From: Acidimicrobiaceae bacterium
GTDB lineage: Bacteria > Actinomycetota > Acidimicrobiia > Acidimicrobiales > Palsa-688
DNA length: 15,977 bases
NCBI GenBank assembly: GCA_030838025.1
Contig: JAUTXM010000113.1
Span: 1 to 15,977 of the forward strand
Reading direction: 5' to 3'
A program made the translations under genes and the position numbers. A model generated the notes under the pieces. That model had not been told where the DNA came from, did no database searches, and saw only the letters and a list, made by a program, of their open reading frames with translations. Position 1 is the stretch's first letter, and every line of letters starts with the position of its first letter. Positions 4,988-12,298 of this stretch are shown in pieces.

Positions 4988-7900
4988 ATGCGCGATGCTG
5001 AACTTTCGGTGACAGAGGCGCCACGGTGGTGGGTTGAGGGCCTCCGGGCGGCCCTTGACGAGGCCGGCCGGGCGGAAGACTCGTCGGCGCTGGCCGAGGC
5101 GTTCGCCGCCCGCGTCCCGAGCGGCTACCTCGAACGCACCGAAGCGGCCGTGGCCGCCGCCGATCTGCTGGCGTTGGCCTCCCTCGGCAGCGCCGGCCTT
5201 AGGGGCGGGCGGGGTGGCGGGCTGCGCATGGCGGCCCAGCCCGATCCTGATCCGGGAGCCGGGATGTTCCGGTTGCGCCTGTATGGGCGCCGGGCGATGG
5301 AGCTGTCCAGCTTCATCCCCATCCTCGAAAGCTTCGGGCTCACCGTCGTCGAGGCGGTGCCCCATCAGATCCCCGATCCCGAAGGCGGCAAACCCCTCCA
5401 CCTCGACGATTTCGGCCTGCGGTCGAGGTTCCGGTGCGTGTTCGAACCGGCGGCCGACGGAGTGCGGCTGGTCGCCGCGGTACAGGCCGCCTGGCGAGGC
5501 TCCGCCGAGGTGGATTCGCTCAACCGCCTGGTGGTGTGCGCCGCCTTGGATTGGCATGACGTGGTGGTGTTGCGGGCCTACCGCAGGTACCGGCGCCAGG
5601 TCGGAACCTCGTGGAGCGACCGCCAACTCGATGATCCCCTGATCGAGTTCCCCGCGGTGGCGCTGGCCCTGCTCCGCTACTTTGCGGCCCGCTTCGATCC
5701 CTTGTCGAGCCCACCAGAAGCCTCCACCGAGTCAGCCCGGCAAGCCGTGGTGGACGCCCTTGCCTCGGTGGAGCGCCTGGAGCACGACCAAGTGCTGCGG
5801 GGATACCTGGGGCTCGTCGACGCCACCCTCCGGACCAGCCACTATGCCCGCTCGCCGGGCGGCGAAGGGCTGGCGACGCTCGCACTCAAGCTCGACGGGC
5901 GTCGCGTTCCCGACCTCCCGCCGCCGCGACCACACGTCGAAACGTTCGTCTACTCGCCGCGGGTGGAGGGCCTGCACCTGCGCGGCGGGCCGATCGCCCG
6001 GGGCGGCATCCGCTGGAGCGACCGCCAGGACGACCTGCACACCGAGGTGCTGCGCCTGGTCCGGGCCCAGGTCCTGAAGAATGCGGGGATCGTGCCTACG
6101 GGCGCCAAGGGCGTGTTCGTCTGCAAACGGCTCGGCGGCGATCGCGGCCTCGACGGGGGTCGCGACGATGGTGCGGCCGCACCTGGCCCGGCCGGTGTGG
6201 GCCCGGCCGGTGTGGGCCCGGCCGATGTCGGGTCGGCCGACGTCGATCCTGCCACCGAAGTGCGCGAGTGCTACCGCCGCTTCGTGAGCGGCCTGCTGGA
6301 CCTGACCGACAACGTCGTGGGGGGACGGGTCGTGCGCCCGCCGGGGGTGCGAGCCGTCGACGGCGACGACACCTACCTGGTCGTGGCGGCCGACCGGGGG
6401 ACCGCCGCCGTCTCGGACCTGGCCAACGAGATCAGTGCCGACCACGCCTTCTGGCTGGGTGACGCCTTCGCGTCGGGGGGCCACCACGGTTACGACCACA
6501 AGGCGATGGGCATCACGGCCCGGGGTGCCTGGGTGGCCGCCCGCCAGCACTTCCGCCAACTCGGGATCGATCCCGAGGGCGAGGAGATCCGGGTCCTGGG
6601 AGTCGGCGATATGTCGGGTGACGTGTTCGGCAACGGGATGTTGCAAAGCCGGACCATCAAGTTGATCGCGGCGTTCGACCACCGGCACATATTCGTCGAC
6701 CCCGATCCCGACCCCGCCCGGGCCTACGCAGCCCGCACCCGGCTGTTCGAGTTGCCCCGGTCCAGTTGGTGGGACTACGAGCGGTCGGCGCTGTCCCGGG
6801 GGGGCGGCGTGTGGGCCCGCAGCATCAAGGAGATCAGCCTGTCGCCCGAAGCCCAAGGCGCACTCGGGCTGAGCGCCGGGGTGATCAGCCCACCGGAGCT
6901 GGTGTCGGCCATCCTGACGGCGCCGGCCGACCTGCTGTGGCTGGGAGGCATCGGGACCTTCGTCAAGGCGCCGGGCGAATCGAACGCCGACGTCGGCGAC
7001 CGGGCCAATGATGCGGTGCGGGTCACGGCCGACCAGGTGAGGGCCCGAGTGGTCGCCGAGGCCGGCAACTTGGGCTTCACCCAGCGCGCCCGCATCGTCT
7101 ACTCACGGCGGGGCGGCAAGATCAACGCCGACTTCATCGACAACGCGGCCGGCGTGGCCACCTCGGACTACGAGGTCAACGTCAAGATCCTCCTGGCCCT
7201 TGCCAGTGAACAAGGCCGAATCTCGGCCGACGAACGTGACCGGCTCCTGGCCTCGGTCCAGGACGAGGTCGCCCATGCGGTCCTCCAGGACGTGGGCCTG
7301 ACCGCCCTGGCGGTCACGCGGGCCGTGCCCGCCAGCGCCGTCGACCTCGACGCCTACGAGGCCTTGATCATCGATCTGGAGGCCGCGGGTCGCCTCGACC
7401 GCGAAGTTGACGCGCTCCCGGTCGACGAGGACATGGCGCGACGCCGCGCTGCGGGTGCTGGCTTGACCCGGCCCGAGGCCGCGGTCGTCCTCGCCCTGGC
7501 CAAGTCTGACCTCGCCGATGCCGTCGAAGCATCGGCCTTCGCCGACGACCCGGTGGTGCACGACGCCGTCACGGCCTACTTCCCCGCCACTGTCGCGATC
7601 CAGTTCCACGATCTGATGGGCCGCCACCGGCTGTACCGGCAACTGGCCGCCACCCGAGTGGCACATGAGATCATCGACCGCATGGGGGTCACGTGGGCCC
7701 ACGAGACGGCCGACGAGTTCGGCGTGGGACTGGCCGACGCGGGCCGCGCCTATTGGGCGGCCCGGCGGGTGTTGGGCGCGGATCAGCGCTGGCGCCACGT
7801 CGAGGATCTGGCATCCTTCCTCTCATCTGACGTCCAGGAGGTGCTCGACTTCTCGGTTGCCGAAGGCGTGCACCGCCTGGCTCGGCGGTACCTGCTCGAT

Positions 7901-8497
7901 GGCAGAGGCGATCGCGCGGGTGACGCCGGCCGCGACACCCAAGCCATGGTCGACGCGGATCGAGCCGTCGCCGTGCGGTTGGAGGCGGCGCCATTGACCG
8001 GCGACGGCGCAACGAAGGCCAAGGAGCTGGTCGAGCTGGGCGTCGATCCCTCGGTGGCCGAGACCTTCGCCCGGTTGCCGGCCGTGGCGCTGGCGGCCGA
8101 TGTGGGCTGGGTTATCCGGGCGCTCGGGGCGTTCGACGCCGAGGCGTTGCTCGTGATCGAGGCCTTCGATGCCTGTGACTCGGCGCTCGGACTGGCCGAG
8201 TTTCGCCACGCGCTGGGTGATCTCGCCGTGACGAGTCGGTGGAGCCGCTGGCAGGTCCGCCGACTCGAAGATGACGTGGCCTCGCTGCGGCGCGAAGCAG
8301 TGCTGGCCGCGCTGGCGACAGGACCGGTAATCGGCAACCCCACGGCGGCCGTGGCCGAATGGCTGGCGCAGCGAGCAGCGCCGAAGGCCCGCTTCCAACG
8401 CCTCGCGGCGCACCTCCACGACCCCGAATCCGATGGCCAATGCGTCGCTGCCCTGGCGATACGTTGCCTTTCGGACGTGGTGCGATCTGTCACCTGA
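4988..8497 (+). CDS. gdh: NAD-specific glutamate dehydrogenase, large type, short form
   Basis: Catalyses NAD-dependent oxidative deamination of glutamate to 2-oxoglutarate and ammonia in the cytosol. From the chosen ATG it has 1169 aa; GTG 4949 and TTG 4832 are in frame but only extend into the divergent egtA leader. An ACT-like segment (FRLRLYGRRAMELSSFIPILESFG) follows the N-terminus. The catalytic core shows RGGIRWSDR (338-346), VLKNAGIVPTGAKGVFV with Lys374, DHAFWLGDAFASGGHHGYDHK near 485, the NAD-fold loop VLGVGDMSGDVFGNG near 537, LWLGGIGTFVK, and GNLGFTQRARI with GGKINADFIDNAAGV. The L_180 class has about 1600 aa, so roughly 400 N-terminal residues are absent; egtA occupies the space upstream. 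A low-complexity insert of about 40 residues, holding a 15-bp repeat, separates GAKG from YRRFVSGLLDLTDN. Function is firm; the start is not. Confidence 0.92.
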   Translation: MRDAELSVTEAPRWWVEGLRAALDEAGRAEDSSALAEAFAARVPSGYLERTEAAVAAADLLALASLGSAGLRGGRGGGLRMAAQPDPDPGAGMFRLRLYGRRAMELSSFIPILESFGLTVVEAVPHQIPDPEGGKPLHLDDFGLRSRFRCVFEPAADGVRLVAAVQAAWRGSAEVDSLNRLVVCAALDWHDVVVLRAYRRYRRQVGTSWSDRQLDDPLIEFPAVALALLRYFAARFDPLSSPPEASTESARQAVVDALASVERLEHDQVLRGYLGLVDATLRTSHYARSPGGEGLATLALKLDGRRVPDLPPPRPHVETFVYSPRVEGLHLRGGPIARGGIRWSDRQDDLHTEVLRLVRAQVLKNAGIVPTGAKGVFVCKRLGGDRGLDGGRDDGAAAPGPAGVGPAGVGPADVGSADVDPATEVRECYRRFVSGLLDLTDNVVGGRVVRPPGVRAVDGDDTYLVVAADRGTAAVSDLANEISADHAFWLGDAFASGGHHGYDHKAMGITARGAWVAARQHFRQLGIDPEGEEIRVLGVGDMSGDVFGNGMLQSRTIKLIAAFDHRHIFVDPDPDPARAYAARTRLFELPRSSWWDYERSALSRGGGVWARSIKEISLSPEAQGALGLSAGVISPPELVSAILTAPADLLWLGGIGTFVKAPGESNADVGDRANDAVRVTADQVRARVVAEAGNLGFTQRARIVYSRRGGKINADFIDNAAGVATSDYEVNVKILLALASEQGRISADERDRLLASVQDEVAHAVLQDVGLTALAVTRAVPASAVDLDAYEALIIDLEAAGRLDREVDALPVDEDMARRRAAGAGLTRPEAAVVLALAKSDLADAVEASAFADDPVVHDAVTAYFPATVAIQFHDLMGRHRLYRQLAATRVAHEIIDRMGVTWAHETADEFGVGLADAGRAYWAARRVLGADQRWRHVEDLASFLSSDVQEVLDFSVAEGVHRLARRYLLDGRGDRAGDAGRDTQAMVDADRAVAVRLEAAPLTGDGATKAKELVELGVDPSVAETFARLPAVALAADVGWVIRALGAFDAEALLVIEAFDACDSALGLAEFRHALGDLAVTSRWSRWQVRRLEDDVASLRREAVLAALATGPVIGNPTAAVAEWLAQRAAPKARFQRLAAHLHDPESDGQCVAALAIRCLSDVVRSVT
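6185..6244. repeat. 15-bp tandem repeat inside the glutamate dehydrogenase gene
   Basis: Four head-to-tail units (6185-6199, 6200-6214, 6215-6229, 6230-6244); the first two are identical (GGCCCGGCCGGTGTG) and the last two diverge. In the gdh frame they encode the run PAGVGPAGVGPADVGSADV. It sits between two highly conserved catalytic-domain segments, where homologues normally have only a short charged loop. Confidence 0.85.
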
Positions 8498-8540
8498 GTT
8501 AGCCAGAAATGGCCGAGCCTGTTAGACATTGGGTGCGTTG

Positions 8541-8548
8541 GGAAGGAA
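8541..8548 (+). promoter_or_regulatory. Shine-Dalgarno site for the L,D-transpeptidase
   Basis: GGAAGGAA, 6 nt before the ATG at 8555. It selects this start, directly ahead of the signal peptide, over any later one. The gene begins 57 bp after the dehydrogenase stop on the same strand. Confidence 0.65.
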
Positions 8549-8554
8549 TCGACC

Positions 8555-9343
8555 ATGCGCCGAACCATTTGCGGCTTGATTGCCGTCGTACTTTTGGGCT
8601 TGACCGGGACTGCAGTTGTTGCGGTGGGAACCGCCGGCGGCCACAGCCACACGGCCGGGAGGACCGCAGTCGCGGCTCCCGCGGCCCCCGCCTCGATCCA
8701 AGCAGCAACCGACCTCGCCGCCCTGACCCCGGCTGCCGGCACCACCCAAATCGCGTCGCCGAAGGCCGGGTCCTACGGGTTGATCCTTTGGGATCGTCCT
8801 GGCGGCCAGGTGGCGGGGGCCGTGTCGACCACCACGTGGGGCGGCCCGAGCGCCCGGCCGATCATCAAGTCCGTCCCCGGCTGGGTGCAGATCCGTCTTG
8901 ACTCCCGGCCCAACGCCTCCACCGGCTGGGTGGAGCGAAGCGATGTCAACATCACCACGACCAACTACCGGATCGCCATCTCGGTCAGCCAGCGCAGCTT
9001 GACCCTGTACCAGAACAACCTGCCCATCTACTCCGCTCCCGTCGGAGTGGGCCAGCCCCAGTGGCCGACGCCGATCGGACCGTCGTTCATCGACGCCATT
9101 GTTCCGGTCCCGGCGCGCCAACAGCGGATCTACGGTCCTTTCGTCCTCATCACCGCGACACACTCCAACGTGTTCACCGAGTTCGACGGCGGCGATGGGA
9201 CAGTCGGGATCCACGGCTACCCGTCCGACCCCGCCTCCACCCGGGGGGTCGCCTCGTCCCACGGTTGCATCCGGGCCAATCCCCAGACGATCGAGGCGAT
9301 CCGCGTGGTTCCGGCGGGCACTCCGCTCGACATCATCGCCTAG
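8555..9343 (+). CDS. Exported L,D-transpeptidase (YkuD domain)
   Basis: Predicted 262-aa cell-wall enzyme that forms 3-3 peptidoglycan cross-links or attaches ligands to meso-diaminopimelate in the stem peptides, acting outside the membrane. Residues 1-28 form a signal peptide (MRRTICG, then a hydrophobic stretch). An Ala-rich linker follows, then an SH3-like segment at about 65-130 (GLILWDRPGGQ to STGWVERSDV), then the YkuD catalytic domain from about 138. Catalytic marks are GIHGY (His220) and SSHGCIR (235-240: His236, Cys238, Arg240). Start is supported by GGAAGGAA 6 nt upstream. It follows gdh on the same strand but with no evident functional tie. Domain order (SH3-like then YkuD) is common in actinobacterial transpeptidases; which cross-link it makes cannot be read from sequence. 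Confidence 0.92.
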   Translation: MRRTICGLIAVVLLGLTGTAVVAVGTAGGHSHTAGRTAVAAPAAPASIQAATDLAALTPAAGTTQIASPKAGSYGLILWDRPGGQVAGAVSTTTWGGPSARPIIKSVPGWVQIRLDSRPNASTGWVERSDVNITTTNYRIAISVSQRSLTLYQNNLPIYSAPVGVGQPQWPTPIGPSFIDAIVPVPARQQRIYGPFVLITATHSNVFTEFDGGDGTVGIHGYPSDPASTRGVASSHGCIRANPQTIEAIRVVPAGTPLDIIA

Positions 9344-9363
9344 CCGCAAGCCGCAAGCCGCAA
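9343..9363. repeat. 7-bp tandem repeat at the transpeptidase stop
   Basis: Three exact copies of GCCGCAA starting at the last base of the stop codon. Non-coding on both strands by the present annotation. Too short to be more than a slippage product. Confidence 0.6.
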
Positions 9364-9402
9364 CCGGAGCAGCAGCTCAAACGGCGGCGGAGGGCTCAGG
9401 GC

Positions 9403-9549
9403 TCAGCCTCGAAGGGCCTCGCCGATCTCTTGGGCTGAGGCGCCGCGCTCTCGCAGCGCCGCCACCAGCTCCTTGAGCTTGATCTGCAGCTCGTCGATGG
9501 CGGCCTTGGTGGTTTTCAGCTCCGCCAGGAGCCCCTCGTCCACGGCCAT
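9403..9549 (-). CDS. Small 48-aa helical protein, HTH-like C-terminus
   Basis: ATG at 9549 opens a 48-codon frame: MAVDEGLLAELKTTKAAID, then a Leu/Lys/Glu-rich helix, ending LRERGASAQEIGEALRG. The composition is that of a real protein, a charged amphipathic helix followed by a segment resembling the first helices of a helix-turn-helix (RERGASAQEIGEAL). No exported or membrane part is visible. There is no Shine-Dalgarno sequence; instead TACGTT (9561-9556) lies 6 nt before the ATG, as expected for a leaderless actinobacterial gene. The frame is open further upstream to 9735, but that part is Arg/Pro-rich and looks non-coding. I cannot name it. It could be a short DNA-binding or partner protein. 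It converges with the transpeptidase gene. Confidence 0.55.
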   Translation of the reverse strand: MAVDEGLLAELKTTKAAIDELQIKLKELVAALRERGASAQEIGEALRG

Positions 9550-9555
9550 CGCGTC

Positions 9556-9561
9556 AACGTA
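9556..9561 (-). promoter_or_regulatory. Candidate leaderless -10 element for the 48-aa gene
   Basis: TACGTT on the minus strand fits TAnnnT and ends 6 nt before the ATG, so transcription could start at or next to the start codon. No clear -35 is seen. Weak evidence on its own; supported by the lack of a ribosome site. Confidence 0.35.
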
Positions 9562-9782
9562 GCCCAGGTTCCGAACTGGTCCGTCCGGGGTAGGTACCGC
9601 TCGTGAAGGCGAAGGCAGCAACCCAACGTCCGTGGCGATTGTTCTCCCTGGAGTTGCAAACCGGTGAGCGGGTAACGGCCCAGGCGCCGAGTCGCCTCCG
9701 CCCCGGCCGGTCTGCCTCCGCCTCGGACCCCGCATCTGCGGATCGTCGCCGCCCGATCACCCCTCGCTCCCACAACTGAGAC

Positions 9783-9798
9783 CGGCCCCCAGGGGCCG
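9783..9798 (-). terminator. GC-rich hairpin behind the CFA-like gene
   Basis: CGGCCCC and GGGGCCG are exact complements separated by two bases (in practice a 6-bp stem with a four-base loop), 1 nt after the stop of the minus-strand methyltransferase gene. No T-run follows, so it would be a weak or factor-assisted terminator, as is frequent in high-GC actinobacteria. It could instead be an RNA-stabilising stem. Confidence 0.4.
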
Positions 9799-9799
9799 A

Positions 9800-11110
9800 T
9801 CAGATCATGTCTGCCCGGGTCAGGGGCATTCCGCTGCTCCCGTCGTCCAGGGTCTTCACGCCGAGGACCTGGTGGACCGCGGTCTCGTTCAGTTCGAATC
9901 CCACCACTGCCGCGGCCATGTACAGCCGCCAGATCCGGGCCCGGACGATGCCGACCAGCGAAACCGCTTCGTCCCAGTTCTCGTCCAGATTGGTGACCCA
10001 GTGGCGAAGGGTCAGGGCGTAGTGCTCCCGCAGCGACTCGACGTCGCGCACCTCGAGCGACACCGCTTCCATGGCCGAGACCACGTCGGCCACATCTTCC
10101 AACTCCCCGTCGGGGAAGACGTAGCGCGCCGTGAAGCTGCGCCGGTCGAACGAGGCCCCGTCCGGCGTCGAGATGGCGTGGTTGAGTAGCCGCCCACCAG
10201 GAACCAACACCTCCGCGAGCACCGAGAAGTAGGCCGCCATCTGATCCTTCCCGACGTGTTCGAACATGCCGATGGAGCTGATGGCGTCGAATCGCTCGCC
10301 ACCGCCGTCCGCCCCGCCGCCACTGCCACTGCCACCCCGGCCCGTGGCCACATCCCGATAGTCCTGCAGCCGGATCTCCACCCAATCGGACAGCCCCGCC
10401 TCGGCCACCCGCTTGCGGGCCAGGTCGTACTGCTGCTCGGACAACGTGATGCCCACGGCCCCGACGCGGTAGTTGGCCGCGGCGTGCATCGCCATGCCGC
10501 CCCACCCGCAGCCCACGTCGAGCAAACGCATGCCCTCCTGCAGCCCCAACTTGCGGCAAATGAGGTCGTACTTGGCCGCCTGGGCGTCCTCCAACGACAC
10601 GTCGGCGCGCACGAACCGGGCGCAGCTGTACGTCATCGACTCGCCCAGCACCAAGCGGTAGAAGTCGTTGCCCACGTCGTAGTGATGCGAGATGGCGGCG
10701 GCGTCGCGCTCGCGGGAATGCCGGCCCCCGCGCAGGCGAGCCTCCTCGGCCGGTCGGGGCGGCGGCGGCCCGAGCACGCCCAGGCGAACGGAGGCCGCCA
10801 GGGTGCGGACCACCGTTCGGGTGCCGATCTGCAGATCCTGCGGCGCGGCGCGAAACACCGCTCGAATCGCCTCCAGCAGGTCGCCCTCCACCTCGGCGTC
10901 GCCGGTGATGAACGCCCGGGCGAATCCCACCTCATTCGGTGACCACAGGATCTGGCGCAGCGCGCCCGGGGAACGGAGCACGATCGTCGCGGGACCGTCG
11001 GCGGCGCCGACATGGCTGCCGTCCCAGAAACGGACCTCGACAGGGATCGACTCCCCGAGGACGGCGTGAACAAGCGGCGCAAGGGCGTTGGCAGCAGTCA
11101 GCCTGGGCAT
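9800..11110 (-). CDS. Cyclopropane-fatty-acyl-phospholipid synthase-like methyltransferase
   Basis: SAM-dependent enzyme acting on unsaturated acyl chains of membrane phospholipids, giving cyclopropane or methyl-branched chains. The start MPRLTAAN at 11110 is chosen; an ATG at 11143 is in frame but would overlap the divergent methyltransferase start. Of 436 aa, the N-terminal part is the CFA lipid-binding region; then ISHHYDVGNDFYRLVLG (140-156), MTYSCARF (Cys163), LLDVGCGWGGMAMH (196-209), ITLSEQQY, SSIGMFEHVG (278-287, Glu284) and LLNHAIS (His311). A Gly-rich insert (GRGGSGSGGGADGGGE, 257-272) breaks the methyltransferase fold before FDAISS. In the late RIWRLYM segment, the position of the E. 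coli catalytic-region Cys354 is Ala, as I recall for some actinobacterial relatives. It could therefore be a tuberculostearic-acid-type (BfaB-like) methylase; no BfaA-like reductase is in the window. Confidence 0.88.
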   Translation of the reverse strand: MPRLTAANALAPLVHAVLGESIPVEVRFWDGSHVGAADGPATIVLRSPGALRQILWSPNEVGFARAFITGDAEVEGDLLEAIRAVFRAAPQDLQIGTRTVVRTLAASVRLGVLGPPPPRPAEEARLRGGRHSRERDAAAISHHYDVGNDFYRLVLGESMTYSCARFVRADVSLEDAQAAKYDLICRKLGLQEGMRLLDVGCGWGGMAMHAAANYRVGAVGITLSEQQYDLARKRVAEAGLSDWVEIRLQDYRDVATGRGGSGSGGGADGGGERFDAISSIGMFEHVGKDQMAAYFSVLAEVLVPGGRLLNHAISTPDGASFDRRSFTARYVFPDGELEDVADVVSAMEAVSLEVRDVESLREHYALTLRHWVTNLDENWDEAVSLVGIVRARIWRLYMAAAVVGFELNETAVHQVLGVKTLDDGSSGMPLTRADMI

Positions 11111-11141
11111 CCCACCAGCCTGACACGCTAGAAACAACCCC

Positions 11142-11792
11142 ATGGCAGAACCTGACCTCTACCCGCGCATTCTTGCCTACCTCGTCGCCCACAGCACCCC
11201 CCCCGACGAGCTGGTGCAGCGCCTGATCGCCGAGACAGCGGCGCTGGGCGGCGTGTCCAGCATGCAGATCTCCACCGACGAGGGTGCGTTCCTCACCAAC
11301 ATCGCCCGCCTCGCCAACGCCACCAGCGCCGTTGAGGTCGGCACCTTCACGGGCTACTCGGCCATCTGCATCGCCCGAGGGATGGCGCCCGACGGCCGTC
11401 TGCTGTGCTGCGACGTCAGCGAGGAGTGGACCGCCATCGCCCGCCGCTACTGGTCCGAGGCGGGGCTCTCCGACAAGATCGAGCTGCGCCTCGGCCCGGC
11501 GCTCGAGACGCTGCGGTCGCTCCCCGACGAGCCGCGCTTGGACCTGGCCTTCATCGACGCCGACAAGCTGGGCTACCCGAGCTACTGGGAACAGATCGTG
11601 CCGCGCATGCGTCCCGGCGGCGCCATCATCGTCGACAACGTCCTCCAGCGCTTCCAGGTCCTCGACGACGCCGCCACCAACGAGAATGTGGTCGCCATCC
11701 GCCATTTCAACGACCAGGTCGTCGCCGACGACCGGGTCGACGTCGCCATGCTGCCCATCCGCGACGGGGTCACCCTCGCCGTCAAGCGCTAA
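11142..11792 (+). CDS. Class I SAM-dependent O-methyltransferase (CCoAOMT-like)
   Basis: A 216-aa cytosolic O-methyltransferase of the metal-dependent catechol/caffeoyl-CoA type; the substrate is unknown. Visible motifs: QISTDEGAFL (42-51), SAM loop VEVGTFTGYSA (64-74), CCDVSEEW (89-96), FIDADKLGYPSYWE (137-150) and IIVDNVL (162-168). Asp139, Asp165 and Asn166 occupy the usual divalent-metal positions. The ATG at 11142 has no Shine-Dalgarno; TAGAAA (11129-11134) lies 7 nt upstream, so a leaderless transcript is possible although the hexamer is imperfect. It is divergent from the CFA-like gene with only 31 bp between starts and is followed after 16 bp by rpiB, probably in one transcript. Confidence 0.9.
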   Translation: MAEPDLYPRILAYLVAHSTPPDELVQRLIAETAALGGVSSMQISTDEGAFLTNIARLANATSAVEVGTFTGYSAICIARGMAPDGRLLCCDVSEEWTAIARRYWSEAGLSDKIELRLGPALETLRSLPDEPRLDLAFIDADKLGYPSYWEQIVPRMRPGGAIIVDNVLQRFQVLDDAATNENVVAIRHFNDQVVADDRVDVAMLPIRDGVTLAVKR

Positions 11793-11794
11793 CC

Positions 11795-11800
11795 GAGGAG
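11795..11800 (+). promoter_or_regulatory. Shine-Dalgarno site for rpiB
   Basis: GAGGAG, 8 nt before the ATG at 11809, in the 16-bp gap after the O-methyltransferase stop. It supports the rpiB start and co-transcription with the upstream gene. Confidence 0.65.
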
Positions 11801-11808
11801 CTCGTTTC

Positions 11809-12270
11809 ATGAGGATCGCTGTCGCCTCCGACCATGCCGGTTTCGACCTGAAAGCGACGGTCATCGAACACCTGACCGCCACCGGTCACACCCCCATCGA
11901 CGTCGGGACCCATTCGACCGAGCCGGTCGACTACCCGGCGTTCTGCGCCTCCGCCGCCCGCGCCGTGGTGCGCGGCGAGGCTGACGCGGGCGTCGTCATC
12001 GGCGGCAGCGGCCAAGGCGAGCAGATCGCGGCCAACAAGGTCCACGGTGCTCGCGCCGCCCTGTGCCACGACGAGTTCACGGCCCGCCTCTCCCGGCAGC
12101 ACAACAATGCCAATGTGCTGGCCCTCGGCGCCCGTATTCTTGCCCCGCAGTTGGCGCTCGTCATCCTCGACGAGTGGCTGGCCACCGACTTCGAAGGGGG
12201 CCGCCACGTGGCGCGCCTCGAGCAACTGGCCGGCATCGAGCGCGAGGAGTGCGCCAACGCCGGGGCCTGA
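11809..12270 (+). CDS. rpiB: Ribose-5-phosphate isomerase B
   Basis: Interconverts ribose 5-phosphate and ribulose 5-phosphate in the non-oxidative pentose phosphate pathway. The 153-aa product matches RpiB in length. It begins MRIAVASDHAGFDLK, then DVGTHSTEPVDYP (31-43), GVVIGGSGQGEQIAANKV (61-78) and LSRQHNNANVLALGAR (94-109, His98 probably for ring opening). In E. coli RpiB the catalytic base is a Cys in the loop before GTG; here that place is Gly and Glu71 in GGSGQGE matches the Glu base of M. tuberculosis RpiB, so this is the actinobacterial form. A GAGGAG ribosome site supports the start. It lies between an O-methyltransferase and menC on the same strand. Confidence 0.95.
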   Translation: MRIAVASDHAGFDLKATVIEHLTATGHTPIDVGTHSTEPVDYPAFCASAARAVVRGEADAGVVIGGSGQGEQIAANKVHGARAALCHDEFTARLSRQHNNANVLALGARILAPQLALVILDEWLATDFEGGRHVARLEQLAGIEREECANAGA

Positions 12271-12298
12271 CGCCATCGAGGGCATCGAACTGCGGCGG

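Noticed and set aside
5732..6856. Long minus-strand frame opposite the dehydrogenase
   Set aside because: Shadow of the conserved catalytic domain; no motifs.
8502..8513. GCCA-GAAA-TGGC hairpin after the dehydrogenase stop as a terminator
   Set aside because: Only four base pairs and no T-run; too weak to claim.
9550..9799. Possible riboswitch or upstream coding extension between the CFA-like gene and the 48-aa gene
   Set aside because: I could not match a riboswitch core, and the open frames here are Arg/Pro-rich with no coding signal; apart from the hairpin and the candidate -10 I see nothing definite.
9516..10559. Minus-strand 347-codon frame inside the CFA-like gene
   Set aside because: Alternate frame of the identified methyltransferase; Gly/Arg-rich shadow without motifs.
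11110..11143. CFA-like start at ATG 11143
   Set aside because: Adds eleven residues (MGLFLACQAGG) outside family homology and shares its CATG with the divergent O-methyltransferase start; MPRLTAAN at 11110 fits better.
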